Shown: positions 57,572 to 64,000 of the stretch, one piece after another
Position numbering within the stretch: the first letter of the stretch is position 1
Layout: each line of letters starts with the position of its first letter
Assembly: GCA_002337125.1 (NCBI GenBank)
Contig: DDFJ01000001.1
Coordinates: 248,001-312,000 of the forward strand
Direction: 5' to 3'
DNA: 64,000 nucleotides
From: Chitinophagaceae bacterium UBA1931
Lineage (GTDB): Bacteria; Bacteroidota; Bacteroidia; Chitinophagales; Chitinophagaceae
Position numbers and translations under genes: made by a program
The notes under the pieces: model-generated
The model's input: the letters and a program-made list of their open reading frames with translations, nothing else
The model's database searches: none
Told to the model about the DNA's origin: nothing

Positions 57572-58087
57572 ATGGCTGGTACAAAATCGTTCAGCTCCGG
57601 AATGCGGATTGTTCATCGTTACCTGGGATTCTTTTTAGCGGGTATTATGGCTGTGTATGCATTAAGCGGTATTGTTATGGTTTTCAGGGATACTGATTTT
57701 CTTAAAAAAGAAAAGCAGGTTGTTAAAGAAATAAAACCAAATGCAGATGATAAGGAATTAGGTCAGTTATTGGGTATACGTGAAATTAAAATCAAAAAAA
57801 CAGAAGCTGATATTGTTTATTTTGAAAATGGAACCTATAACAGAACAACCGGTCATGTGGAATATGTTCGGAAAGAACTGCCATTTGTCATTAACAAGCT
57901 TACCAGTCTGCATAAAGCAAGATCGGCTGATCCTTTGTTTTTCCTGAATGTATTTTTTGGTGTATCCCTGTTGTTTTTTGTGCTGTCTTCTTTCTGGATG
58001 TTTATGCCTAAAACAAGCATTTTTAAAAAGGGAATGTATTTTACTGTTGCCGGAGTTGTACTGACAATTGTTTTACTCTTTATTTAA
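57572..58087 (+). CDS. PepSY-associated membrane protein
   Basis: I place the start at the ATG at 57572 (the longer frame begins with TTG). The 171-residue protein has RIVHRYLGFFLAGIMAVYAL (first helix), LSGIVMVFRDTDFLKKEKQV, and two C-terminal helices (FFLNVFFGVSLLFFVLSSFW and MYFTVAGVVLTIVLLFI). The helix-PepSY-helix design with a RxxHRYLG start is the PepSY_TM type, often linked to ferric reductase or envelope redox functions. No partner is adjacent, so the role is open. Confidence 0.75.
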   Translation: MAGTKSFSSGMRIVHRYLGFFLAGIMAVYALSGIVMVFRDTDFLKKEKQVVKEIKPNADDKELGQLLGIREIKIKKTEADIVYFENGTYNRTTGHVEYVRKELPFVINKLTSLHKARSADPLFFLNVFFGVSLLFFVLSSFWMFMPKTSIFKKGMYFTVAGVVLTIVLLFI

Positions 58088-58331
58088 CGACCGGTAAGGA
58101 ATTAAACTGCAAATGAAGCAGGCCGACATTTTCGTGGGTTACTTACAACTGCAGTTTTCTTGTAATAAATTTATCTGGCTCTGAAGATTGATCCATTGTT
58201 CAATCTATAACGGCTACGGGTAATCATTTAATACTTTAAAATAGCGATACAAAAAACTACTTGTAATAGTAGTAAACTCGGGCGTTGTATTATTTTTACG
58301 GATATCTGATATTACTTGTAAAACCAAATTT

Positions 58332-61300
58332 ATGTACCGCCCAACCTTATCAATTGCCAGACTCCTGGTTTTGTTGTTCACACTGATTTTATGTAACGAA
58401 ATCTCAGCTCAAAGCCCCGGGTTGATTGTACGTCCTGCTGGTGGAAAAGGACCAGCAACGCTTAATCCTAACCAGGATTATTTTACTTCAGCTACTTCGG
58501 CAGGGTTCACAACCAGTGATATTACCCAAAGTGAGATTCTTTATAAAGTCATTAAACCTTTATTCCCGGAACCAACCGGAGATCTTGCTACAGGACCAAG
58601 CGGAGGATATTCGGATATTGTTAAAACAGTTGATAACAGCGGTTGTTACATTTATAATGATGGAACAAATATCCTGTTTCGTTTACGTATAGGTGGAATT
58701 GTAAGCGGAGCGAAAGCTTATAATATTTTGTTTGATACAGATAATAAAATAGGTGCTACAGGTCCATCAGCCGACCCTAACTATGTTGCACCAACCAACA
58801 GTGGTAACGGTAACCCGGGGTTTGAATGGGAAGTGGCAATGGAAACCGGATCATCTGGACGGGTAGCGGTTTATAATGTGAATGGTATTATTAATCCAAC
58901 AGCATCACCTACCTATTCTCTTGCCACAAACTCGTTAATTTCAGTTGCCCTCAGCCGTGATGGAGGCGATGCGGATTATTTCTATGATTTTTTTGTTCCG
59001 TTATCTGCTTTAGGAATTACAGCTTCAACACCAATCCGTATTGTTGTTTCAACCAATACGAATCCAGGTTCAGCATTCCAGGGAACCAGGTCTGATATTT
59101 ATGGAATTAATGATGCCAATTTCCCTTCAACTACTGATGCATGGCAATATGTGGCTCAGAACTCACCTACGTTCACTTTAAATGATATTACTTCAGGCGG
59201 ATCAGGAATCGGTAGTGAATGTACAGCTGCTCCAGTTGTTAATTCAGGTATAGCAGCCGGAAGTAGTGCAAATATTACAGGTACCTGGACCCGGCTCGAT
59301 GCAACCAAGGTATCACCCGCTACCATTTACGTTTATAAAAACGGAACATTAGCAGGCTCAACCACCTGCAGCAGCGGATCAACATGGACTTATATCATTT
59401 CCAGTGTGGCAACCGGTGATGTGATTACAGCCAAAGCACAGGCAAGTGGTGAAAGTATGTGTTTAGTGAGCAACAGTGTTCTTGTAACCAGTTGTTCTCC
59501 TTCTAATTTTTCATCAACAAGCAGTGCTGCTTTTGGAACCTGTGTGAATAGTGCCAGAGGAATGGCAGGAACAAGAACAGCAAACGCTGTTATCAAAATT
59601 TACAAAGTATTGGCAGGAAGTGTACCAGCATTGTATGCTACTGATGGTACTACTACTTCGCCTTCAACATATAATATCACTTACAGTACTACCACTGCCT
59701 GGGAATATAACGGAGCAAATAATGGAGGAACCACTGATCCTTGTAGTGGAGGTGCGAACGATATTCCTGATGGGTCTTACTATATTACAGTAACTGAAAG
59801 CGGAAAATGTGAATCTGCTCCTATCTGGGGATCATGTGTTGGATTCACACAATCAACAGCTTTGCCAACAATTACTCAAACAGCAGCTTATCCATCGTCA
59901 ACGACTATCAGTGGTACTGCTGCTGCAAGTTCTACTGTAAGATTGTTTGTAAACGGTTTTCTTGTAGCATCAACTACTGCTGATGGTGCTGGTGCTTACA
60001 GCTTTACTAACCAGGTTTTTCAAACAGGAGATGTTATTAATGTAAGGGCTCAATCAGCAAGCCAATGTATCAGTCCGGCGGCTTCATTAACTGTTACCTG
60101 CTTTACATCCGCTCCCGTAATTACTACTGATGCGCAAGGTTATCTTGTTACAGGAGCAACGACCGTATCAGGAACTTCATCTGAAGTTGCGGGAACAACT
60201 ATAAGAGTTTATGCTTCACCATCCACATTAGTCGGCACTACAACTGTGCAGGCTGGTGGCACATGGTCAGCAACTGTTACAGCATTGGTGGGCGGTACAA
60301 GTTATTATGCTACGGCACAAAACGGTACTTGTTCTGTAAGTGCAAGCTCTTCTTCTGCAACTGCAAGATCACAAACTACTGTTTGTCCAACCATCACCGG
60401 TACTTATGGTGATGCTGCAACAACTGTATCAGGAACTCTTCCATCTGCGTTTACAGGAACTGTTTACCTGTACCAGGACGGAGCACAGATAGGATCAACT
60501 TCTGTTACAAGTGCAACAACATGGTCAATCAGCATTTCTGCATCGAATCCTTTGTATGCAGGCGGTATATTAACAGTGGGTGCCCAGGCAACAAGCAGTA
60601 CGTTGAATAAATCATGCGGATCAACCACAACCGTAACCTGTTCTTCTCCAACAACACCATCCATAAGTCCAACCAGCAGTACAATCACAGTTGGACAAAC
60701 TGTTACTTATACATTAACCAGCACTGAAGCAGGTGTATTATATACTGTTGAAAATTCTGCAACAGGTTCAAGCCTGGCAACGTCACAGTTTGGCAGCGGA
60801 TCATCAACAAGCTTTACCACTTCTGCATTCAGTACAGGTGGCGCATATTCCATTAAAGTAAAAGCTGATAAATTAACTGGTACTACCTGTATTTCCTCTG
60901 CTTCAGCAAGTGTAACAGTCAATAGTACATTACCTGTTACATTAACCGACTTTAATGGTAAATGGATTAACAATGAGGTAATCTTAAACTGGCATACAGC
61001 AAGTGAGTTTAATACCAACTATTTTGAAATTCAACGCAGCTATGATGGCCGTAATTTTCAAACAATCGGTACCACAAAAGCTACAGGTAACAGCAGCTTT
61101 GTCAACCTTTATAATTATGTCGACCGCACAGTTGTATGCGGAATGTATTATTATAAGCTTAATATGGTTGATAATGATTCTAAATCGCAATACAGCAATA
61201 TCATCAGGCTTTACCAGCATGGTGCACCAAGCATCCAGGTACTTCCCAATCCTTTCAGTACTGAACTGCGTGTGTTGATTACTTTAGAAAACAAAGAAGA

Positions 61301-61481
61301 TGGATACCTGCGGGTAACAGATCAGAACGGACGGATCGTTTATAATAATTACCGTCGTCTTGATATTGGTACGAACATTGTATCATTAAGCGAACTTTCT
61401 TCTTTACCTGCCGGCACTTATTTTATGGAAGTACGTTTAGGCACAGTAAAAACTGTTCACAGAATTGTAAAAGCGCAATAA
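58332..61481 (+). CDS. Large type IX-secreted multi-repeat surface protein
   Basis: The 1049-residue precursor has a signal peptide (about residues 1-26, ending ISAQ). An N-terminal ~270-residue domain follows (GCYIYNDGTNILFRLRIGGI), then many Ig-like/Ser-Thr-rich repeats of about 85-95 residues (TISGTAAASSTVRLFVNGFL, TVSGTSSEVAGTTIRVYASP, TVSGTLPSAFTGTVYLYQDG). The last ~85 residues form a type IX sorting domain of type A (VLPNPFSTELRVLITLENKE, RVTDQNGRIVYNN, LPAGTYFMEVRLG). It should be exported through the outer membrane and anchored or released by the T9SS. Function unknown. A strong terminator follows. Confidence 0.85.
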   Translation: MYRPTLSIARLLVLLFTLILCNEISAQSPGLIVRPAGGKGPATLNPNQDYFTSATSAGFTTSDITQSEILYKVIKPLFPEPTGDLATGPSGGYSDIVKTVDNSGCYIYNDGTNILFRLRIGGIVSGAKAYNILFDTDNKIGATGPSADPNYVAPTNSGNGNPGFEWEVAMETGSSGRVAVYNVNGIINPTASPTYSLATNSLISVALSRDGGDADYFYDFFVPLSALGITASTPIRIVVSTNTNPGSAFQGTRSDIYGINDANFPSTTDAWQYVAQNSPTFTLNDITSGGSGIGSECTAAPVVNSGIAAGSSANITGTWTRLDATKVSPATIYVYKNGTLAGSTTCSSGSTWTYIISSVATGDVITAKAQASGESMCLVSNSVLVTSCSPSNFSSTSSAAFGTCVNSARGMAGTRTANAVIKIYKVLAGSVPALYATDGTTTSPSTYNITYSTTTAWEYNGANNGGTTDPCSGGANDIPDGSYYITVTESGKCESAPIWGSCVGFTQSTALPTITQTAAYPSSTTISGTAAASSTVRLFVNGFLVASTTADGAGAYSFTNQVFQTGDVINVRAQSASQCISPAASLTVTCFTSAPVITTDAQGYLVTGATTVSGTSSEVAGTTIRVYASPSTLVGTTTVQAGGTWSATVTALVGGTSYYATAQNGTCSVSASSSSATARSQTTVCPTITGTYGDAATTVSGTLPSAFTGTVYLYQDGAQIGSTSVTSATTWSISISASNPLYAGGILTVGAQATSSTLNKSCGSTTTVTCSSPTTPSISPTSSTITVGQTVTYTLTSTEAGVLYTVENSATGSSLATSQFGSGSSTSFTTSAFSTGGAYSIKVKADKLTGTTCISSASASVTVNSTLPVTLTDFNGKWINNEVILNWHTASEFNTNYFEIQRSYDGRNFQTIGTTKATGNSSFVNLYNYVDRTVVCGMYYYKLNMVDNDSKSQYSNIIRLYQHGAPSIQVLPNPFSTELRVLITLENKEDGYLRVTDQNGRIVYNNYRRLDIGTNIVSLSELSSLPAGTYFMEVRLGTVKTVHRIVKAQ

Positions 61482-61514
61482 TAACTTTTTCGTTAATCAT
61501 TAAACCTTCATCAT

Positions 61515-61545
61515 GGGAGTTCGAAAGAACTCCCTTTTCATTTTT
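61515..61545 (+). terminator. Intrinsic terminator of the type IX-secreted protein gene
   Basis: GGGAGTTC-GAAA-GAACTCCC is a perfect 8-bp stem with a GAAA tetraloop, followed by TTTTCATTTTT. It lies 33 bp beyond the stop codon. Confidence 0.92.
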
Positions 61546-61553
61546 ACAGCAGC

Positions 61554-61561
61554 TATATTTG
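61554..61561 (+). promoter_or_regulatory. -7 promoter element of the LLM oxidoreductase gene
   Basis: TATATTTG is an exact TAnnTTTG match. It lies 18 bp before the ATG at 61580, giving a predicted leader of about a dozen bases. The -33 region is taken up by the terminator's T-rich tail, so the upstream box is not clear. Confidence 0.55.
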
Positions 61562-61579
61562 TAGTTTAAATACGCATTT

Positions 61580-62611
61580 ATGGAATTAGGCATCGGTATG
61601 TTTGGTGATTTGCATATTGGCAAAGACGGAAAAATTCAACCGGCACAGCAACGTTTACATGAGCTGCTGGAAGAAATTAAACTGATGGATGAGACAGGTC
61701 TTGATTTTTTTGGAATAGGCGAACATCACCGGCCTGATTATGCCGTATCTGTTCCTGAAATAATTCTTTCAGCAGCAGCATCGGTAACAAAGAAGATTAA
61801 ACTGGGAAGTGCAGTATCTGTATTAAGCTCTACCGATCCTGTTCATCTTTATCAAAGTTTTGCTTCGCTTGATTTAATTTCAAACGGCAGGGCCGAACTG
61901 ATGGCAGGAAGAGGCAGTTTTATTGAATCGTACCCGTTGTATGGTTATAATCTCGAAGATTATGATGAACTGTTTGAAGAAAAGCTTGGTCTGCTGGTAA
62001 AGATCAACAACGAAAATCCCATTACATGGAAAGGTAAGTTCAGGGCTGCATTGAATGATCAGCCGATTTTACCCAGGGCGGTCAACAATCACCTCAATAT
62101 CTGGGTGGCAGTTGGTGGTACACCCGAATCGGTTGTACGTGCAGCCAAGTATGGACTGCCGGTAATGTTTGCGATTATCGGTGGTAATCCTGCACATTTT
62201 AAACCATTGTTTGATTATTACCGTGATGCATACCAGCACATGGGTCATGATATGAACAAGTTTAAGGTGGGTGTTCACATGCATTCTTTTTTTGGTGATG
62301 ATGGACAGCAAACAGCTGATGAATATTACCCCATCTATTCTTCACAAATGAACAGGATTGGCCGCAGCAGGGGATGGCCTGCTTACCAGCGTAACCAGTA
62401 CGATGCTGGTCGCAGCAGCAGTGGTCATCTTATCATTGGTGATGTAAATGAAGCCGTGGATAAAATCCTTCACATACACGAACTGTTCGGGCTTACCCGT
62501 TTTTCTGCACATATGGATGTGGGAGGTCCTTCGCATGCATCACTCATGAAATCAATTGAACTGTTTGGAAGCAAGATTGCACCAAAAGTGAGAGAAGCTT
62601 TGAAATCCTGA
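61580..62611 (+). CDS. LLM-class flavin-dependent oxidoreductase (luciferase-like)
   Basis: The 343-residue protein begins MELGIGMFGDLHIGKDGKIQ and carries the bacterial luciferase-like pattern: LDFFGIGEHHRPDYAVSVPE, SAVSVLSSTDPVHLYQSFAS, a NGRAELMAGRGSFIESYPLY flavin-binding loop and HMHSFFGDDGQQTADEYYPI. The TIM-barrel family binds reduced FMN or F420 and oxidises aldehydes, alkanes or sulfonates; substrate unknown. It is a single-gene unit between a terminator and tRNA-Ser, with its own promoter. Confidence 0.88.
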   Translation: MELGIGMFGDLHIGKDGKIQPAQQRLHELLEEIKLMDETGLDFFGIGEHHRPDYAVSVPEIILSAAASVTKKIKLGSAVSVLSSTDPVHLYQSFASLDLISNGRAELMAGRGSFIESYPLYGYNLEDYDELFEEKLGLLVKINNENPITWKGKFRAALNDQPILPRAVNNHLNIWVAVGGTPESVVRAAKYGLPVMFAIIGGNPAHFKPLFDYYRDAYQHMGHDMNKFKVGVHMHSFFGDDGQQTADEYYPIYSSQMNRIGRSRGWPAYQRNQYDAGRSSSGHLIIGDVNEAVDKILHIHELFGLTRFSAHMDVGGPSHASLMKSIELFGSKIAPKVREALKS

Positions 62612-62654
62612 TGCAGCATCCTGTTTTCATTTTCGTTTATGATGTACGTTAGTA

Positions 62655-62689
62655 AACCCGGTGATTTGTATTTTTTCCGGGTTGTTCTT
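62655..62689 (+). terminator. Weak terminator-like hairpin after the LLM gene
   Basis: AACCCGG and CCGGGTT pair over 7 bp with a 15-nt T-rich loop, followed by a modest GTTCTTTG. It lies 44 bp beyond the LLM stop and just before tRNA-Ser; the downstream T-run is weak. Confidence 0.4.
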
Positions 62690-62723
62690 TGTAATTGTGT
62701 TTGTTCTAATTTTACCGGCCAAA

Positions 62724-62810
62724 GGAGAGATGCCGGAGTGGTTGAACGGGACGGTCTCGAAAACCGTTGTGCGGGCAACTGTACCGAGGGTTCGAATCCC
62801 TCTCTCTCCG
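62724..62810 (+). tRNA. tRNA-Ser(CGA)
   Basis: The 87-nt gene folds into a complete class II tRNA. The acceptor stem is GGAGAGA (62724) with TCTCTCC (62803), the anticodon stem ACGGT/ACCGT encloses loop CTCGAAA with anticodon CGA (62758-62760), and the T arm is GAGGG-TTCGAAT-CCCTC. The long variable arm between 62768 and 62785 is typical of tRNA-Ser. The discriminator base is G, and CCA is not encoded (CAA follows), so it is added after transcription. The CGA anticodon reads UCG serine codons. Confidence 0.97.
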
Positions 62811-62906
62811 CAACATATTCACAGGATAATTAAACCATCAGAAGGGGCAAGCTCCAAGGAAGAAGTTAATACGATTCTGTCCTGTGTCAGCGATTCTTTA
62901 CCAAGT

Positions 62907-62918
62907 GCAAACGTTTGC
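62907..62918. promoter_or_regulatory. Perfect 12-bp palindrome, LacI-type operator candidate
   Basis: GCAAACGTTTGC is a perfect 12-bp palindrome with the central CG and A/T-flanked form used by LacI-family sugar regulators. It lies about 93 bp before the start of the CBM20-containing glucanotransferase gene, a starch/maltodextrin enzyme, which fits carbohydrate-responsive control. Confidence 0.5.
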
Positions 62919-63010
62919 TGGCCGCCAGTCTTTTGTTATCTCCTTTTTTATTGGGAATAAATCAATTTCCCCATCATGTTTTTGTTTAATTTTCCATCCA
63001 ATTATTGATT

Positions 63011-64000
63011 ATGAAGATTCAGTTTTACCTGCGGTTCTTTACCCGGTACGGGCAAAGCCTCGCTGTAAGCGGCAATTGCGATCAGTTAGGCAATCATGAA
63101 TCGAACGCTGCTTTGCCAATGCAATATCTTACCGATGAGTTCTGGACAGCAACCATTGAACTGGGCAATGACTTTGAACAAATTCTGCAGTATAATTATA
63201 TTCTCAAAAACGAACATGGCGAAATCATCCAGGAATGGGGTAATGACCGTGTTGTTGATATCATGAAACTGCATGTGGATGAACTTACTCTTGTTGATAC
63301 ATGGAATCATGCGGGTGAATTTGAGAATGCATTTTATACACAGCCCTTTCAGCAGGTATTGCTGCCAAAAGCAAAAGCAGTTAAACCTCATTCATTAAAA
63401 TCAGTTACACATGTGTTTAAGGCAAAAGCTCCTTTGCTGAAGGAAGATGAAGTGTTGTGTATGACCGGCAGTAACAAAGCATTTGCCAACTGGAGTACCG
63501 AAAAACCGGTACTCATGGAACGTGATGGTAACTGGTGGACGGTTTCGCTTGATCTTTCTGCTGAAAGTTTTCCTGCTGCATACAAATACGGTGTGTTTAA
63601 TACAAAGACCAATTCATTTGTAACATTTGAAAATGGCAACAATCACATTTTGTATGATAGTTATGGTAAAAGTAAACTGAGTATTATCCATGATGGTTTT
63701 GCTCAATTGCCCAATAATAACTGGAAGGGTGCAGGAGTAGCTATTCCTGTTTTCAGTTTACGTACAGAGAAGAGTTTTGGAGTAGGTGAGTTTGCTGATT
63801 TAAAAACATTGGTTGACTGGGCGAAGAAAGTTAACCTGAAACTTGTTCAGATTCTTCCTGTAAATGATACAACGGCCACGCATAGCTGGACGGATTCTTA
63901 TCCTTATGCAGCTATCTCTGCTTTTGCATTGCATCCATTGTATGTAAACATTGAAGCTGTTGCAGGAAAGGCTGATCATCCTGTTGTTAAAAAGCTCCTC
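63011..64000 (+). CDS. malQ: 4-alpha-glucanotransferase with N-terminal CBM20 domains (cut by window edge)
   Basis: The gene begins at the ATG at 63011 and is cut at the right edge after 330 residues. Residues 1 to ~105 form a first starch-binding CBM20-like module (FYLRFFTRYGQSLAVSGNCD with YNYILKNEHGEIIQEWG). Residues ~130-225 form a second (THVFKAKAPLLKEDEVLCMT, GSNKAFANWSTEK, YKYGVFNTKTNSFV). GH77 then begins at about 235 (WKGAGVAIPVFSLRTEKSFG, VGEFADLKTLVDWAKKVNLK, QILPVNDTT). This is the DPE2-type architecture: disproportionating maltodextrin transfer in the cytosol. The catalytic residues lie beyond the edge. A LacI-type palindrome is upstream. No stop codon is visible in this window. 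Confidence 0.9.
   Translation, partial: MKIQFYLRFFTRYGQSLAVSGNCDQLGNHESNAALPMQYLTDEFWTATIELGNDFEQILQYNYILKNEHGEIIQEWGNDRVVDIMKLHVDELTLVDTWNHAGEFENAFYTQPFQQVLLPKAKAVKPHSLKSVTHVFKAKAPLLKEDEVLCMTGSNKAFANWSTEKPVLMERDGNWWTVSLDLSAESFPAAYKYGVFNTKTNSFVTFENGNNHILYDSYGKSKLSIIHDGFAQLPNNNWKGAGVAIPVFSLRTEKSFGVGEFADLKTLVDWAKKVNLKLVQILPVNDTTATHSWTDSYPYAAISAFALHPLYVNIEAVAGKADHPVVKKLL

Overview
The window looks like a chromosomal segment of a Bacteroidota bacterium, most likely family Chitinophagaceae. I infer this from the moderate-to-low GC, the general lack of Shine-Dalgarno sequences, several TAnnTTTG-type -7 promoter elements, a type IX secretion C-terminal sorting domain, SprB repeats, a CusA-type RND pump fused to a TolC domain, and many Bacteroidota-restricted families (DUF5777, DUF6263, DUF3788, GLPGLI-like and prokaryotic HU-like proteins). 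There is no rRNA, CRISPR array, intact prophage or transposase. One tRNA, tRNA-Ser(CGA), is present.

Layout. 1-8.2 kb: the operon doxX-like, acyl-CoA thioesterase, cinA (minus, cinA cut by the window edge), then a plus-strand run of a giant TPR protein, an outer-membrane barrel, an HU-like membrane protein, a methyltransferase and a DUF3788 protein. 8.2-17.8 kb: envelope and housekeeping genes (CNNM/CorC-type protein, PAP2 phosphatase, LTA-synthase-like sulfatase, methyltransferase, TonB-like protein, EamA transporter, radical SAM protein). 17.9-23.3 kb: a minus-strand gene set encoding four haem-motif lipoproteins (one with SprB repeats), an OB-fold protein, YceI and a DUF5777 barrel. I read it as a possible envelope electron-transfer module. 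23.4-30.7 kb: a heavy-metal RND efflux operon with the TolC domain fused to the pump, bracketed by two paralogous small exported proteins. 30.8-34.3 kb: a membrane protein, an ECF sigma/anti-sigma operon and an orphan histidine kinase. 34.3-40.4 kb: the most accessory-looking stretch, with a GC-rich non-coding element, a broken fragment that could be a toxin tail, a YegP protein, a very AT-rich methyltransferase and palindromic repeats. 40.4-54 kb: TonB_C proteins, a TonB-dependent receptor, an HxlR-regulated oxidoreductase, chromate resistance (ChrB-AraC fusion plus ChrA), a VIT-family transporter and an esterase. 54-64 kb: a second orphan histidine kinase, a large type IX-secreted protein, a luciferase-like oxidoreductase, tRNA-Ser and the start of a CBM20-bearing 4-alpha-glucanotransferase.

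Two non-coding signals stand out. First, two copies of an element of about 310 bp (50886-51196 and 53537-53854) share conserved stems with diverged loops, and both end in a strong minus-strand intrinsic terminator. They look like paralogous structured small RNAs. Second, at least twelve intergenic arrays have an exact 7-bp period but different unit sequences (for example AAGAAGT, AGCTTTT, GTTCATG, TTCTATC). None lies mainly inside a gene; two only touch the last few bases of a neighbouring gene. This is a pervasive heptad-repeat signature.

Family names are assigned by reading motifs and domain architecture, without any database search.
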